Shown in pieces: positions 7,774 to 14,892 of a stretch of DNA of 19,266 bases. The stretch comes from Lachnospiraceae bacterium. GTDB taxonomy: Bacteria; Bacillota; Clostridia; Lachnospirales; Lachnospiraceae. The stretch is taken from assembly GCA_017463035.1 (NCBI GenBank), contig JAFTPY010000088.1, forward strand, positions 1 through 19,266, written 5' to 3'. The notes under the pieces are model-generated. The model saw nothing but the letters and a program-made list of their open reading frames with translations, did not search any database and was not told the origin of the DNA. Every line of letters starts with the position of its first letter. Position 1 is the stretch's first letter. The position numbers and the translations under genes are program-made.

Positions 7774-9408
7774 TTATTTTGATAAGTCGATCTTTCTTAC
7801 CTTATCCCTTACCTTCAGCACAAAGGAAGGCGAAACCGAAAGTTCGTCAATCCCCATACGAAGGAAGGTTTCCGTAAGTGATATATCCGCCGCAAGCTCT
7901 CCGCAGATACCAATCCATGCACCGTGCCTGTGAGCATTTTCCACAGACATCTCAATCAGTCTAAATATCGCTTCATGGTGCGTATCACAAAAGCGCTCTA
8001 TCTGAGGATTCTGTCTGTCGCAGGCAAGGGTGTATTGAGTAAGGTCGTTTGTCCCCACACTGAAAAAGTCCACCATGGGTGCAAGCTTATCGCTGATAAT
8101 TGCCGCTGCCGGTGTTTCAATCATAATACCGAGTTCGATGCTGTCGGAATACTCGATATTATCAGTATCCAACTCACTTTTCACCTGTTCGCACAGGGCA
8201 AGAATTTCCTCAAGTTCGGAAACACTTGTAATCATAGGAAACATGATTCCGAGCCTGCCGTAAACCGAAGCACGGTAAAGTGCTCTCAGCTGTGTTTTAA
8301 AAATCTCCGGTCTGGTAAGACAAAGTCGGATTGCACGAAGTCCGAGAGCCGGATTTTCCTCTTTCTCCAGATTAAAATAATCTGCCTGCTTGTCCGCGCC
8401 GATGTCGAGTGTACGGATAATCACCTTTTTTGTTGCCATGCTCTCAAGCACACGCTTGTAAACCTTGAACTGCTCTTCTTCGGTAGGATAATCATTGTTT
8501 TCCAGGTACAGAAACTCACTTCTGAAAAGTCCGATTCCGCCTGCGTCATTAAGCAGCACCTCACCGATATTGGCAACGCTTCCGATGTTGGCATATATAT
8601 TAATTTTTCTGCCATCCTGAGTCACATTTTCTTTTCCCTTCAAATTCTGAAGCAGTGCCTTTTTTTCAACTTCCTCTTTCTGCTTTTTTTCGTAAGCGGC
8701 CAGCGTTACTGCATCGGGATTAAGGAAAAATTCTCCTGTATAGCCGTCCGCAACAGCCATATCTCCCTCCTTTATCCGTCCAAGGAACTCCTCTCCCACA
8801 CCAATAATCGCAGCAATATTCATATTTCTTGCAAGAATTGCCGTATGTGAATTGGATGAGCCGTGGGCCGTAACAAAAGCAAGAACCTTGTCCTTGTCCA
8901 ATGATACCGTTTCACTGGGAGCCAAATCATCGGCACAGATAATTACCTTTTCATCGGAAACAGAGTGATTCCCTTCACTATCCGTCATACAGGCAATAAT
9001 TCTGTTTGAAATATCGCGTATATCTGCCGCTCTTGCCTGCATATAGCTGTCATCCATGGAAGCGAACATTTCCGCAAAATTGTCTGCCGTAACAGCAACA
9101 GCATACTCCGCATTCACACTCTGCCCGTTTATCATTTCTACGATTGCGTCATTATAGTCGTCATCCTCAATCATCATCATGTGGATTTCAAAAATCTGAG
9201 CATTTGCCTCGCCGACTTCCTTAAGCGCCTTATCGTAAATGTCCTGAAGCTGTTCAATTGCCTTTTTCTTTGCTGCCGCAAGGCGGACAATCTCTCCTTC
9301 AACATGATCAATTTTAAAACGTTTTACCTGAACATCTTGCCGTTTGAAAACGGATACCTTACCCACAGCAACCGCTCCGTAAACTCCTTTTCCTTGGTAT
9401 TTCACCAT
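7774..9408 (-). CDS. ptsI: PTS enzyme I (PEP-protein phosphotransferase)
   Basis: A 544-residue cytoplasmic enzyme that takes phosphate from PEP and passes it to HPr His15, the first step of every PTS sugar uptake. The phosphorylated His188 lies in GSSNSHTAILARN (184-196). The C-terminal PEP-binding barrel carries LFRSEFLYL, the ENPALGLRAIRL region and active-site Cys502 in GICGELAAD. The N-terminal HPr-binding helical part (about 30-140) is present. The length is slightly below the usual 570 or so, without visible loss of a motif. The ATG at 9408 has an AAAGGTGG site 8 bases upstream. It is the last gene of the PTS operon, 14 bp after the pyrophosphatase gene. No clear terminator follows before the GntR promoter. 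Confidence 0.97.
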   Translation of the reverse strand: MVKYQGKGVYGAVAVGKVSVFKRQDVQVKRFKIDHVEGEIVRLAAAKKKAIEQLQDIYDKALKEVGEANAQIFEIHMMMIEDDDYNDAIVEMINGQSVNAEYAVAVTADNFAEMFASMDDSYMQARAADIRDISNRIIACMTDSEGNHSVSDEKVIICADDLAPSETVSLDKDKVLAFVTAHGSSNSHTAILARNMNIAAIIGVGEEFLGRIKEGDMAVADGYTGEFFLNPDAVTLAAYEKKQKEEVEKKALLQNLKGKENVTQDGRKINIYANIGSVANIGEVLLNDAGGIGLFRSEFLYLENNDYPTEEEQFKVYKRVLESMATKKVIIRTLDIGADKQADYFNLEKEENPALGLRAIRLCLTRPEIFKTQLRALYRASVYGRLGIMFPMITSVSELEEILALCEQVKSELDTDNIEYSDSIELGIMIETPAAAIISDKLAPMVDFFSVGTNDLTQYTLACDRQNPQIERFCDTHHEAIFRLIEMSVENAHRHGAWIGICGELAADISLTETFLRMGIDELSVSPSFVLKVRDKVRKIDLSK

Positions 9409-9422
9409 ACATCACACCACCT

Positions 9423-9965
9423 TTACAAATCACATACTGCGCAGAATTTCTTCTTGTAATTTTCTATCGCCTTCTCAATTACAGCAACAGCTTCCATTGG
9501 TCCGCCGATCTCTTTCACATCCGTTTTCTTACTTTCAAGCTGCTTGTAAACCGAAAAGAAGTGCTTTAACTCTTCAAAAATGTGCTTAGACAGTTCCTTT
9601 ACATCGGTATATTGCATATAGGTTGGATCGCTATAGGGAATTGCAATAATTTTCTCATCCCCCATTCCACCGTCCTCCATGTACATTACACCGATAGGAT
9701 AACTCCGTACAAGGGTCATAGGCTGAATCGGATGCGAACAAAGAAGAAGTACATCCAACGGATCGTTGTCATCCCCATAGGTGCGGGGAATAAAACCATA
9801 ATTCATGGGATAGTATGTCGCTGTAAACAGCACTCTATCCAACGACAGCAATCCTGTTTGCTTATCCAACTCATATTTCATATTGCTGCCTTTGGAAATT
9901 TCAATTACCGAAACAAAATCCGTGGGATAGATTCTGTCTTCCGCGATGTCATGCCAAATATTCAT
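9423..9965 (-). CDS. ppa: Family I inorganic pyrophosphatase
   Basis: A 180-residue soluble enzyme that splits pyrophosphate into two phosphates using Mg2+. The signature DNDPLDV (66-72) is present. The known catalytic set of the E. coli enzyme can be matched almost one for one: E22, K30, E32, R44, Y56, D66, D68, D71, D98, D103, K105, Y140 and K141, so it should be active. The ATG at 9965 has AGGAGG 7 bases upstream. Its position is unusual: it lies between ptsH and ptsI, 14 bp ahead of ptsI, and is preceded by a hairpin at 9982-10014. The location suggests a link between pyrophosphate and sugar uptake, but that is inference. The enzyme may simply serve biosynthesis and share the operon's growth-dependent expression. 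Confidence 0.95.
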   Translation of the reverse strand: MNIWHDIAEDRIYPTDFVSVIEISKGSNMKYELDKQTGLLSLDRVLFTATYYPMNYGFIPRTYGDDNDPLDVLLLCSHPIQPMTLVRSYPIGVMYMEDGGMGDEKIIAIPYSDPTYMQYTDVKELSKHIFEELKHFFSVYKQLESKKTDVKEIGGPMEAVAVIEKAIENYKKKFCAVCDL

Positions 9966-9981
9966 AGCACTACCTCCTAAA

Positions 9982-10014
9982 TCTCCGACAGAACAACATC
10001 TGCTCTGTCGGAGA
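9982..10014 (-). other. Intercistronic hairpin between ptsH and ppa
   Basis: A perfect 11-bp stem, TCTCCGACAGA with TCTGTCGGAGA, with an 11-base loop. On the minus strand it begins 9 bp after the ptsH stop and lacks a T-run, so it is not a standard terminator. A role in protecting the 3' end of upstream mRNA, or in partial attenuation to favour HPr over downstream genes, is plausible but unproven. Confidence 0.7.
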
Positions 10015-10023
10015 GTGAGTTTA

Positions 10024-10281
10024 TTAAAGATTGTTTTCTAAAAAGGTCTTGATTCCCTCAAAAGCAGTCTCTTCATCGCCGCCGTTTACGGTCACCGTAA
10101 TGGTATCTCCGCACTTTACACCCAATCCCATAAGAGCCATAAGCTTAGCCGCTCCTACTGTCTTTTCGCCCTTCGTGATAGTGATTTCGCTGTCAAACTC
10201 CTTTGCGGTCTTTGCAAGCATTCCTGCCGGTCTTGCGTGGATTCCGAGCTCGTCCTTAATTGTGTACTCAAATGTTTTCAT
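10024..10281 (-). CDS. ptsH: PTS phosphocarrier HPr
   Basis: An 85-residue phosphocarrier that moves phosphate from enzyme I to the EIIA part of sugar transporters. The active His15 lies in the standard motif GIHARPAG (13-20). Residue 46, the Ser phosphorylated by HPr kinase in most Firmicutes, is Lys here (AAKLMALMGLGVK, 44-56), and no Ser lies nearby. It should therefore work in transport but not take part in Ser46-based catabolite control. The ATG at 10281 follows a GGAAGG site by 7 bases. It lies 18 bp after the EIICBA gene and is followed by a strong hairpin. A second HPr elsewhere in the genome could carry the regulatory Ser. Confidence 0.96.
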   Translation of the reverse strand: MKTFEYTIKDELGIHARPAGMLAKTAKEFDSEITITKGEKTVGAAKLMALMGLGVKCGDTITVTVNGGDEETAFEGIKTFLENNL

Positions 10282-10299
10282 AATGATGCCTTCCTTTCG

Positions 10300-12432
10300 T
10301 TATTTCATTTCAATTATTTTTTCACCTGTTGCTATTACTCCCGTACCGACCGCCTCTACCGAGCTGTAATCATCGGTATTGCAGATAATCATCGGGGTGG
10401 TTGTCTTAAATCCGGCATTTCTGATACCTTCCGTATCAAAGGAAATCAGCAAATCTCCCTTGTGAATTTCCTGTCCGTCGGAAACATGCGTTTCAAAGAA
10501 CTTTCCGCCCAGCTTTACGGTATCAATTCCGATGTGAAGAAGAATCTCACATCCCTCTTCGGAAACAAGATTGATTGCGTGTTTTGTATCAAAAACCATG
10601 TCAACCTTACCGTTGCACGGTGCATAAAGCTTTCCTTCGGACGGTTCAATCGCAATACCCTCACCCAGCACCTTAGAAGAAAATGCTTCATCTTCCACTT
10701 TCTCAAGAGGCACAACAGTACCGTTCATATGGGCATACAGTTCAATTGCCTTGCCCTCGGTCTTATTCGTTTTCTCTTCCTGCTTCGGTGCTTCGCAATT
10801 TGTTTCGCCAAGCAGGGCATCAACATTGTCGGACTCTGCCGTGTCAAGGAAATCCTCAAGCTGCGATTTCACCACGGAAACATGCGGTCCGTAGATTACC
10901 TGTACCCCATTGCCCTTGTGAATTACGCCGGAGGCACCGCTTTCCTTTAACAAACCATCCTGAACCAAATCCGGATTACTAACCGTAACTCTGAGTCGTG
11001 TCGCACAGCAATCAACATCGGAAAGATTTGACTTTCCGCCAAGACCCTTCAAAATCAATGCACTTACTCTGTCAAACGCAGCCCCGTCCTTAGCAGACAC
11101 TGCTTCTTTTCTTGCATTCATATCCTTACGGGTATAAAGCTTTGTTTCTTCGTCATCCGCTTCTCTACCCGGCGTCTTGTAACCGAACTTTGTGATCATG
11201 AAGTAGAACACGAAATAATAAACCACCGCATAGACAAGTCCCACAAGTACAATCCATATCCAGTTTGTTTTCTGATTGCCCTGCAAAACACCAAACAAAG
11301 TAAGGTCAATCGCACCGCCGGAGAAGGTCATACCGACACCGACGCCGAAAATATGCATCAGCATATAAGAAAGTCCGGCAAGAATGCAGTGTACTACATA
11401 CATCACAGGTGCAACAAACAGGAAAGTAAATTCAAGAGGTTCGGTAATGCCGGTCAACATAGAAGTCAGTGCTGCGGAAAGAAGCAAACCGCCGACCACC
11501 TTTTTCTTCTCCGGACGAGCTGCCCGGTACATTGCAAATGCAGCAGCAGGCAGACCGAAAATCATAAACGGGAACTTACCCGACATAAATCTTGTTGCAG
11601 AGACAGAGAATTGCTCCGTTGCCTTAGACGCCAACTCCGCAAAGAAGATGTTCTGCGCACCCTGAACAAGCGCGCCGTCAATCATCATTGCACCGCCAAG
11701 CTCTGTCTGCCAGAACGGCATATAGAATACATGATGCAGACCGAACGGAATCAGTGCTCTTTCAATAATTCCGTAAATCCAGGTTCCGGCATAACCGGAT
11801 TCCAGTACTAACTGTCCAAGCTGTGCAATTCCTCCCTGAACCACCGGCCAGATATAGAACATCGCAATACCTACAACAAGGTATACAATACTCGTTACAA
11901 TCGGAACAAATCGTGTGCCGCCGAAGAAGGACAGAACCTGCGGAAGCTGAATTTTATAGAACCGGTTATGTAGCGCTGCTACACCGAGTCCTACGATAAT
12001 TCCGCCGAACACGCCCATCTGGAGGGTCGTAATTCCTAGGGAAGTGGTAGTTGAGTTGGCAGCCATCGCTTCCACACCACCCTTTGCGGAAATCAACGCA
12101 CTAATGGCTGTGTTCATAACCAGATAGCCGATTGCTCCCGAAAGAGCGGCAACTTCTTTTTCTTTTTTTGCCATACCGATAGCAACACCCATTGCAAACA
12201 ACAGTGCAAGGTTATCAAAAACAATGTTACCGGTTTTGCTCATGATGTCAAGAATGGTATAGAGCAATCCGCCTTCTTTGATAATGTTTGTTAAATTATA
12301 GGTTTCCAATGTGGTAGGGTTTGTAAAGGAGCTTCCTATACCGAGTAGCAACCCTGCAACCGGAAGCAGTGCGATCGGCAACATAAAAGAGCGTCCGACC
12401 CTTTGTAAAACTCCGAATATTTTATCTTTCAT
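10300..12432 (-). CDS. ptsG: PTS EIICBA sugar transporter, PtsG (glucose) type
   Basis: A 710-residue three-domain permease. EIIC (about 1-420) spans the membrane and contains PFGLHHVFY and the conserved GITEPLEF. EIIB (about 450-530) has phospho-Cys476 in DCCATRLRV. EIIA (about 570-705) has phospho-His633 in ILLHIGIDTV and a supporting His in TKHAI. Domain order C-B-A and close similarity to the B. subtilis PtsG pattern point to glucose; N-acetylglucosamine or a related hexose cannot be excluded. The ATG at 12432 is preferred because GGAGG lies 5 bases upstream and the protein then starts with the family N-terminus (KDKIFGVLQRVGR). It lies 75 bp behind the antiterminator gene with two hairpins in the gap, and 18 bp ahead of ptsH. 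Expression should depend on the RAT leader at 13377-13468. Confidence 0.94.
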   Translation of the reverse strand: MKDKIFGVLQRVGRSFMLPIALLPVAGLLLGIGSSFTNPTTLETYNLTNIIKEGGLLYTILDIMSKTGNIVFDNLALLFAMGVAIGMAKKEKEVAALSGAIGYLVMNTAISALISAKGGVEAMAANSTTTSLGITTLQMGVFGGIIVGLGVAALHNRFYKIQLPQVLSFFGGTRFVPIVTSIVYLVVGIAMFYIWPVVQGGIAQLGQLVLESGYAGTWIYGIIERALIPFGLHHVFYMPFWQTELGGAMMIDGALVQGAQNIFFAELASKATEQFSVSATRFMSGKFPFMIFGLPAAAFAMYRAARPEKKKVVGGLLLSAALTSMLTGITEPLEFTFLFVAPVMYVVHCILAGLSYMLMHIFGVGVGMTFSGGAIDLTLFGVLQGNQKTNWIWIVLVGLVYAVVYYFVFYFMITKFGYKTPGREADDEETKLYTRKDMNARKEAVSAKDGAAFDRVSALILKGLGGKSNLSDVDCCATRLRVTVSNPDLVQDGLLKESGASGVIHKGNGVQVIYGPHVSVVKSQLEDFLDTAESDNVDALLGETNCEAPKQEEKTNKTEGKAIELYAHMNGTVVPLEKVEDEAFSSKVLGEGIAIEPSEGKLYAPCNGKVDMVFDTKHAINLVSEEGCEILLHIGIDTVKLGGKFFETHVSDGQEIHKGDLLISFDTEGIRNAGFKTTTPMIICNTDDYSSVEAVGTGVIATGEKIIEMK

Positions 12433-12449
12433 AGATACCTCCATATTTC

Positions 12450-12492
12450 TTATTACTCGTAATAATATCATCTCAGCTGGTACCGGGCTGAG
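12450..12492 (-). other. Two hairpins between antiterminator gene and ptsG
   Basis: TTATTAC/GTAATAA (12450-12465) and CTCAGC/GCTGAG (12472-12492) lie in the 75-bp gap. Neither is followed by a T-run and neither resembles a second RAT element, so this is not a duplicate antitermination site as in the E. coli bgl operon. They may tune mRNA processing or ptsG translation. Confidence 0.55.
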
Positions 12493-12507
12493 TCGATATA
12501 ATACGTA

Positions 12508-13356
12508 TTAAAAATCAGCTTCTGTACTGATTTTTTTTAAGTGAATTGCAAGCGTAATCAGCTCATCGTCATTGATGTCCTTTTTATAGGTTTTCTGAAT
12601 ATACTCCTGTATGCAAAGAGCACCTTTATAATGCCTATTACAAGTTTTCTTTATCATGGCAACAAATACTGCGTCATCACTCAACTTCTGCGGAAGCGGT
12701 TTGTTTTGAAACAGTCTTTGTGCAAGATATTTCAGATGTGTCAGAAACCGTTCATAGGAAACGGAATCCTTGTTGAATTTCTCCTTATAATGATATTCTG
12801 CCATTTCAACGCATCCGTTAATCATTTTTGTAATATCATACACATCACTCATTTTTATATCCAATCTGGCGTTAATAATATGCATTGCAATAAAGCCGGC
12901 TTCCTCTTTTGACATTGTAATCCCCAGTCGCTCCTGCATCTGTTTCACGCAGTACTCTCCCAGAGAAAGTTCCTGCGGATAGGATTCTCTGATGGAATCA
13001 AGCAATGGATTTGTAAATTCTATCCCGTTTTTCTTTCTTTCAATTGCGAAAGCAATATGGTCACTCAATGTAACAAGAAGTGATTCGTTTAACTTAGAAG
13101 GATACACATTTTTGATATGCTCCACCATATCGTTCGTAAACACCATATACTCCGAAGGAATTTCCTTGAGCAGGGAAATCATCTTTTTCTGTAGCTCGGA
13201 ATCCGTAATAAGGTAAGTTTTCTGTATCTGTGAAGGATCAACTATGTCGCCGTATTTCTTTCCGAAACCGATTCCTTTACCGGAAACAATTTGTTCTCTT
13301 CCGTTATCATCCAGCACACACAAATTATTATTATTAATCACCTTAATAACTTTCAT
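12508..13356 (-). CDS. BglG/LicT-GlcT family transcription antiterminator
   Basis: A 282-residue RNA-binding regulator. Residues 1-55 form the co-antiterminator RNA-binding domain (MKVIKVINNNNLCVLDDNG, then GKGIGFGKKYGD). Two PRD domains follow, with the four expected regulatory His residues: H100 (SDHIAFAIER) and H159 (AMHIINAR) in PRD1, H207 (FLTHLKYLAQRLF) and H272 (AIHLKK) in PRD2. These respond to phosphorylation by HPr or the EII. The ATG at 13356 has AAGGAGG upstream and starts the family N-terminus; a longer reading would begin inside the leader. A RAT-like site and overlapping terminator (13377-13468) precede it, so it probably controls its own operon including ptsG, as GlcT does for ptsG in B. 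subtilis. LicT-like and GlcT-like are both possible; the context favours GlcT. Confidence 0.93.
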   Translation of the reverse strand: MKVIKVINNNNLCVLDDNGREQIVSGKGIGFGKKYGDIVDPSQIQKTYLITDSELQKKMISLLKEIPSEYMVFTNDMVEHIKNVYPSKLNESLLVTLSDHIAFAIERKKNGIEFTNPLLDSIRESYPQELSLGEYCVKQMQERLGITMSKEEAGFIAMHIINARLDIKMSDVYDITKMINGCVEMAEYHYKEKFNKDSVSYERFLTHLKYLAQRLFQNKPLPQKLSDDAVFVAMIKKTCNRHYKGALCIQEYIQKTYKKDINDDELITLAIHLKKISTEADF

Positions 13357-13376
13357 GATTTCCTCCTTGTCATAAT

Positions 13377-13443
13377 AATAAAAAAGACCAACCTTTATAC
13401 ACAATAAGCCCACAAAAGAACCTAAAACGTGCAAAAAGTTGGT
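13377..13443 (-). terminator. Leader terminator controlled by antitermination
   Basis: On the minus strand ACCAACTTTT pairs with AAAGGTTGGT (one G-U) around a loop of roughly 37 bases, followed by C and six T. The 5' arm shares its first three bases with the end of the RAT-like element, so the two structures exclude each other, as expected for BglG-type control. The long loop is less usual than in textbook cases. Confidence 0.75.
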
Positions 13444-13468
13444 TATGCCCTAATGGTAACACTCCACT
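13441..13468 (-). promoter_or_regulatory. RAT-like antiterminator RNA element
   Basis: The minus strand reads GGAGTGTTACC, then ATTAG, then GGCATAACC. This keeps the RAT landmarks GGA-TGTTAC on the 5' side and GGCA-AACC on the 3' side. GTGTTAC and GGCAT resemble the GlcT target of B. subtilis ptsG more than the LicT target. It lies between the promoter (13502-13530) and the antiterminator gene and overlaps the terminator by three bases. Confidence 0.75.
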
Positions 13469-13501
13469 ACATCTTATATCATATTCGATTTTCTTAAATT
13501 A

Positions 13502-13530
13502 AGTCTACTATATTCTATCAAATTTGTCAA
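13502..13530 (-). promoter_or_regulatory. Promoter of the PTS operon
   Basis: On the minus strand a perfect -35 TTGACA (13525-13530), a 17-base spacer and a -10 TAGACT (13502-13507, four of six matches). It is about 35 bp ahead of the RAT-like element. No convincing cre site for CcpA was seen around it. Confidence 0.78.
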
Positions 13531-13593
13531 TATCCTTTTCATGAAACTTCAAAATTTTGTTTATTTTGCACAGAGCAGCATATTAATTTATGT

Positions 13594-14859
13594 TCAAATT
13601 GTACAAAGCCCCTCTACCATCTGTATCACCTGGGAATACATGGTTTGGAACCGAATTGCAAACAGCTTCATGTCATATTCACACGGGCCGTACAGCGGGT
13701 CGGTTCCGTAGAAAACACCCTTTTCCAAATCATATCCCGTAAGCACCACACAATGCTCCAAATTTTGCCAGTACAATTCTTCCCCGTCCACTTCCCATAC
13801 CTGGGCAATGTACGGCGCCTGCAAATTCATGGTGGTCCAGGCCAGTACCGGAGCCTCCTGTACCATAGCAAGCAGTTCCTCCAAAGAAACGCCCTCCTTG
13901 GCAACCGCCGTCAGTCCCTTCCCGGCTCCGTGTTTTGCCAAATACCGGTTTGCGGTATTCGCAATGACCGGTGCAAAGCACCCTGCGGATGCCACCCGCT
14001 TTCTCGGGTCACCCACAAATGCTTCTCTAAAATCCGTCTGCCCCCAAGCTCCCTTCGGCAACCATTTGTCCGCCAGCTCACACTTATCCGCGGAAACATC
14101 GTAATAGGAAAGCAATGCTGCCAGTCCCGTCACCTCACAGCCGTGAGGCAGCTCCGGATTCTGCAACACGGTATTCACCTCATGAAATACCTTGTCCTTC
14201 TCCAGCCCGGCAAGCACTGTCTCCGGGTCCACCGCCTGTAACTGCACCATGGTATAATGCACTCCCTGACTGCAATAGTAAAATCGCCCGTCCGAGACCA
14301 CATACCAACCGTCCTCCGACGCCGCCAACAGAGAAAACGCTTCTCCGGCCATACCGTATCCCACAACCGTCCCCGTCTTATCCGGAGTATCATACAGCGG
14401 TGTTCCGGCCTGGGCATACAAGGTCACCTGCTCCGACAGCTTCTCAAGCTCGCTCCACCAGCCTTCCGCACCGTTTACCGGACTTGCGGTTAACGCCTCC
14501 CGGAGCGGGTCTGTTTCTTTCGCATCCGGCGGCCTTACGTCTTCACTCACATCTTCCCCGGTTTCCGTTTCCCGTTCTTCTCCGGCATTCCACATGGAGG
14601 CAAACCAGCTTTCATACTCCATCGCCTCCGTGGGCCCGAAATAATGTACCGTTTTCTCCCCTGCGGTCTCAACACGCTTTGCCGCTTCTTTTGCCTCTTT
14701 CCATTCGATGTACTGTGTCTTCCAAGCATCAAAGATCCCGTTTCTGGAAAGCAATGTGGCCGTCAGAATCACCAGCACCGCCATCGTTGCCACCAGAAAA
14801 ATCCATAAAAACACGGTCAGAACGCCGTCTTTCTTTTTTTCATCTGAATAATGCTCCAT
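13594..14859 (-). CDS. Membrane-anchored C39-like cysteine peptidase
   Basis: A 421-residue protein. One membrane segment (about residues 13-36) anchors it with the bulk outside. A charged linker (about 45-125) follows, then an SH3-like domain (about 146-200; TLYAQAGTPLYDTPDKTG). Last comes a C39_2/papain-like domain with Cys241 in LPHGCEVTGLAALLSYY, His369 in EHCVVLTGYD and Asp387 in YGTDPLYG, the expected catalytic set. It lacks the ABC part of bacteriocin exporters, so it is the stand-alone YvpB-like type, probably acting at the cell wall or on an exported protein. The ATG at 14859 has GGAGG 5 bases upstream. It lies 33 bp after the HTH-membrane gene and is probably co-transcribed. The substrate is unknown. 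Confidence 0.88.
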   Translation of the reverse strand: MEHYSDEKKKDGVLTVFLWIFLVATMAVLVILTATLLSRNGIFDAWKTQYIEWKEAKEAAKRVETAGEKTVHYFGPTEAMEYESWFASMWNAGEERETETGEDVSEDVRPPDAKETDPLREALTASPVNGAEGWWSELEKLSEQVTLYAQAGTPLYDTPDKTGTVVGYGMAGEAFSLLAASEDGWYVVSDGRFYYCSQGVHYTMVQLQAVDPETVLAGLEKDKVFHEVNTVLQNPELPHGCEVTGLAALLSYYDVSADKCELADKWLPKGAWGQTDFREAFVGDPRKRVASAGCFAPVIANTANRYLAKHGAGKGLTAVAKEGVSLEELLAMVQEAPVLAWTTMNLQAPYIAQVWEVDGEELYWQNLEHCVVLTGYDLEKGVFYGTDPLYGPCEYDMKLFAIRFQTMYSQVIQMVEGLCTI

Positions 14860-14892
14860 GACGACCTCCTTCCGGTACTGCAATCTTTTTAT

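Noticed and set aside
7924..8850. Open frame of 308 codons on the plus strand
   Set aside because: It is fully opposite ptsI, whose active-site motifs are intact; its composition is unlike a real protein and no start signal was seen.
12450..12492. Second RAT element before ptsG
   Set aside because: Neither hairpin has the TGTTAC or GGCA landmarks and no T-run terminator follows.
14115..14861. Open frame of 248 codons on the plus strand
   Set aside because: It is opposite the C39-like gene and extremely Pro/Ser/Arg-rich, as expected from reading the reverse of a coding strand.
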